From Myxococcota bacterium (GTDB lineage: Bacteria > Myxococcota_A > Polyangia > JAAYKL01): a stretch of DNA of 32,165 nucleotides. The DNA lies in NCBI GenBank assembly GCA_025453525.1, contig JALOQD010000010.1:1-32165 (forward strand). Reading direction: 5' to 3'. The position numbers and the translations under genes were made by a program. A model generated the notes under the pieces. That model saw nothing but the letters and a program-made list of their open reading frames with translations, did no database searches and was not told the DNA's origin. Shown here one piece after another: positions 30,972-32,165 of this stretch; position 1 is the first letter of the stretch; every line of letters starts with the position of its first letter.

Positions 30972-31613
30972 TCAGCGGTATTTGTTTCCAGAGGGACCTT
31001 CGACGTACTGTTTGAGGAGCTTGGGAAGGCGCAGGAGCACGTTTTCCATGTCTTGGATCACTGTGCGGCCGAGCATGGCCACGATGGGGCCAAGGGATAC
31101 GTCCGTGACACACGAGTAGACGATCAGCGTCTTGCCACCCGGCTGGGGCAGGAGCTTCATGGTGCTGCGCATGTCCTTGGCAAGCGGCGAGGAGAGCTGC
31201 TTGTTGAGGCGCGTGGACATTTCGAAAGACGCCTGATCCGTGACCACGGTCATGTAGATATTGGCTTGCAGGAGCTTTACGCCGAGCCGCAATCTCACCG
31301 ACGTGGCGTTGGCGTGCCGGGTCAGGGGCTCGGCGCTGTAGGTGTAGGGGTAGATGTGGGGCCAGGCTTCGATGTCTGTCGTGGCCTTCCATACGGTTTC
31401 GGGCAGGGCGTTCACCATCATGAAGGAAGTCCCGCCTACGGTGGAGTCCTTGCCCGACTCGGGCATGATGCGCTTGACGAGCTTGCCTTTGGCGAGCTGT
31501 TCGAGCTCGTGCGCCGTGAAATCCACTGCCGCCACGGCCGTCGAGGTCGAGGCCACGAGCAGCAGCAGGAGCGATACCACGAGCACTTTGTGTTGTCCGT
31601 TCATCATTGGCAT
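30972..31613 (-). CDS. Exported START/SRPBCC-like domain protein
   Basis: Start at the ATG at 31613 (MPMMNGQHK), which has AGGGG seven bases before it; 213 residues. A signal peptide ends near TSTAVAA. The mature part has SRPBCC-type features: SFMMVNALPETVWKATTDIEAWPHIYPYTYSAEPL, a central sheet, and the C-terminal long helix TVIQDMENVLLRLPKLLKQYVEG. Such domains enclose a hydrophobic ligand such as a lipid. It probably acts in the periplasm. No catalytic residue can be named. Confidence 0.82.
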   Translation of the reverse strand: MPMMNGQHKVLVVSLLLLLVASTSTAVAAVDFTAHELEQLAKGKLVKRIMPESGKDSTVGGTSFMMVNALPETVWKATTDIEAWPHIYPYTYSAEPLTRHANATSVRLRLGVKLLQANIYMTVVTDQASFEMSTRLNKQLSSPLAKDMRSTMKLLPQPGGKTLIVYSCVTDVSLGPIVAMLGRTVIQDMENVLLRLPKLLKQYVEGPSGNKYR

Positions 31614-31637
31614 GGACGAACCCCTAGACGCATTCAT

Positions 31638-32165
31638 TCAATTCTGTCCCAGGTTGAGCTTCAGGTCGAGGCCGTCGCCAGGACTTTTCAGACCGTACCG
31701 GGAAGCGCGGCTGCCGCCCGTGGAATCGAGCTTGAGCTTGAATTGACCGCTGCCTGGCTCTGTGTCCGAGCTGCCTGCCGCAGAATCGCTCTGTGCTGCC
31801 TGCCCGGTTGCCGCGGTCTTGGGCTCGTAGCCGAACATCTTCTTGACCTCTTCGGCCATGGCTGGGTTGTTCGTCTTGGCTAAGAGCTCGTCCAGGGTGG
31901 CGCGCATTTCATCGAACCGCGCGGTGCTGCCGTAGACACCGGCCAGACCCATGAGCGCAGAGGGGCTGTTGTCCGAGATCCGAACGGCCTCCTTGGCCTT
32001 GGCAATGGCGCCCTCGGTGTCGGATTTCGCCAGAAGATAGCGGGCGACGAGCAGCTTGATGGACGGAGACTCGGGGTCCAGGCGCTCGGCCTCTTCGAGC
32101 TCGGCTTTGGCCTGGTCCTCTTCTCCGCTCATGAGGTGCACCATTCCCAAAAGGGCCTTGGCGCG
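31638..32165 (-). CDS. TPR-repeat protein, 5' end outside window
   Basis: The frame stays open to the right edge (RAKALLGMVHLMSG), so the start lies beyond it and the track's TTG is not real. Visible are about three TPR helix pairs (HLMSGEEDQAKAELEEAERLDPES, ARYLLAKSDTEGAIAKAKEAVRISDNS, LAGVYGSTARFDEMRATLDELLAKTN). A long disordered tail rich in Ser, Gly, Asp and Lys follows. The last part has LKLDSTGG and LDLKLNLGQ repeats. The role is unknown, probably protein binding. Confidence 0.82.
   Translation of the reverse strand, partial: RAKALLGMVHLMSGEEDQAKAELEEAERLDPESPSIKLLVARYLLAKSDTEGAIAKAKEAVRISDNSPSALMGLAGVYGSTARFDEMRATLDELLAKTNNPAMAEEVKKMFGYEPKTAATGQAAQSDSAAGSSDTEPGSGQFKLKLDSTGGSRASRYGLKSPGDGLDLKLNLGQN

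Overview
The window is GC-rich, gene-dense bacterial chromosomal DNA. It looks like a Myxococcota/'Deltaproteobacteria'-type genome. The evidence is several Cys-rich, Asp-rich secreted lipoproteins, a Gly-Glu repeat linker behind a lipobox, an FHA-GGDEF protein, a PilZ-like domain fused to an enzyme, a substrate-binding protein fused to OmpA, and a GspE/PilB-type ATPase. This placement is an inference from protein style, not from a marker gene. I saw no rRNA, tRNA, CRISPR array, insertion sequence or phage gene.

Left part (1-11270). A lipoprotein of the DNase I-like (endonuclease/exonuclease/phosphatase) family runs off the left edge. It is divergent from a small membrane protein of the COG2426 'small multidrug export' type. 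Next comes a divergent biosynthetic locus. On the minus strand, in overlapping order, are a condensation-like acyltransferase, a free-standing acyl carrier protein and an acyl-activating AMP ligase. On the plus strand are a [2Fe-2S] thioredoxin-like domain fused to a SAM methyltransferase, a PilZ-like domain fused to an alpha-oxoamine synthase, a UbiA-type prenyltransferase, a diacylglycerol/sphingosine-kinase-like lipid kinase and a ThiL-like ATP enzyme. Together they suggest an acyl-ACP + amino acid route to a long-chain amino-ketone (sphingoid-like) lipid or natural product that is further acylated, methylated, prenylated or phosphorylated. This is the best candidate for an undescribed system here.

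Middle (11298-17035, minus strand). A closely packed run reads FHA-GGDEF diguanylate cyclase, UPF0316 membrane protein, GNAT acetyltransferase, three different zinc-ribbon proteins in overlapping frames, and a saccharopine-dehydrogenase-like oxidoreductase. The zinc-ribbon trio has no function I recognise.

Envelope operon (17209-22340, minus strand). PspA/IM30-like protein, a substrate-binding protein fused to a peptidoglycan-binding OmpA domain, an ABC permease, an ABC ATPase and a membrane coiled-coil protein are consecutive. This links a nitrate/sulfonate-type importer architecture to envelope-stress machinery.

Right part (22476-32165). A small GYF_2-like protein is divergent from a purine run: an IMP cyclohydrolase-only PurH, then PurD and PurE. 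A small membrane protein, a Gly-Glu-repeat lipoprotein, an isolated GspE/PilB-like ATPase and a TPR lipoprotein follow. Then, on the minus strand, come a HAD-IB phosphatase, a large Cys/Asp-repeat lipoprotein, an exported START/SRPBCC-like protein and a TPR protein cut by the right edge. Starts of many genes were moved from the ORF track using overlaps, Shine-Dalgarno (SD) sequences and domain limits, as stated in each entry.
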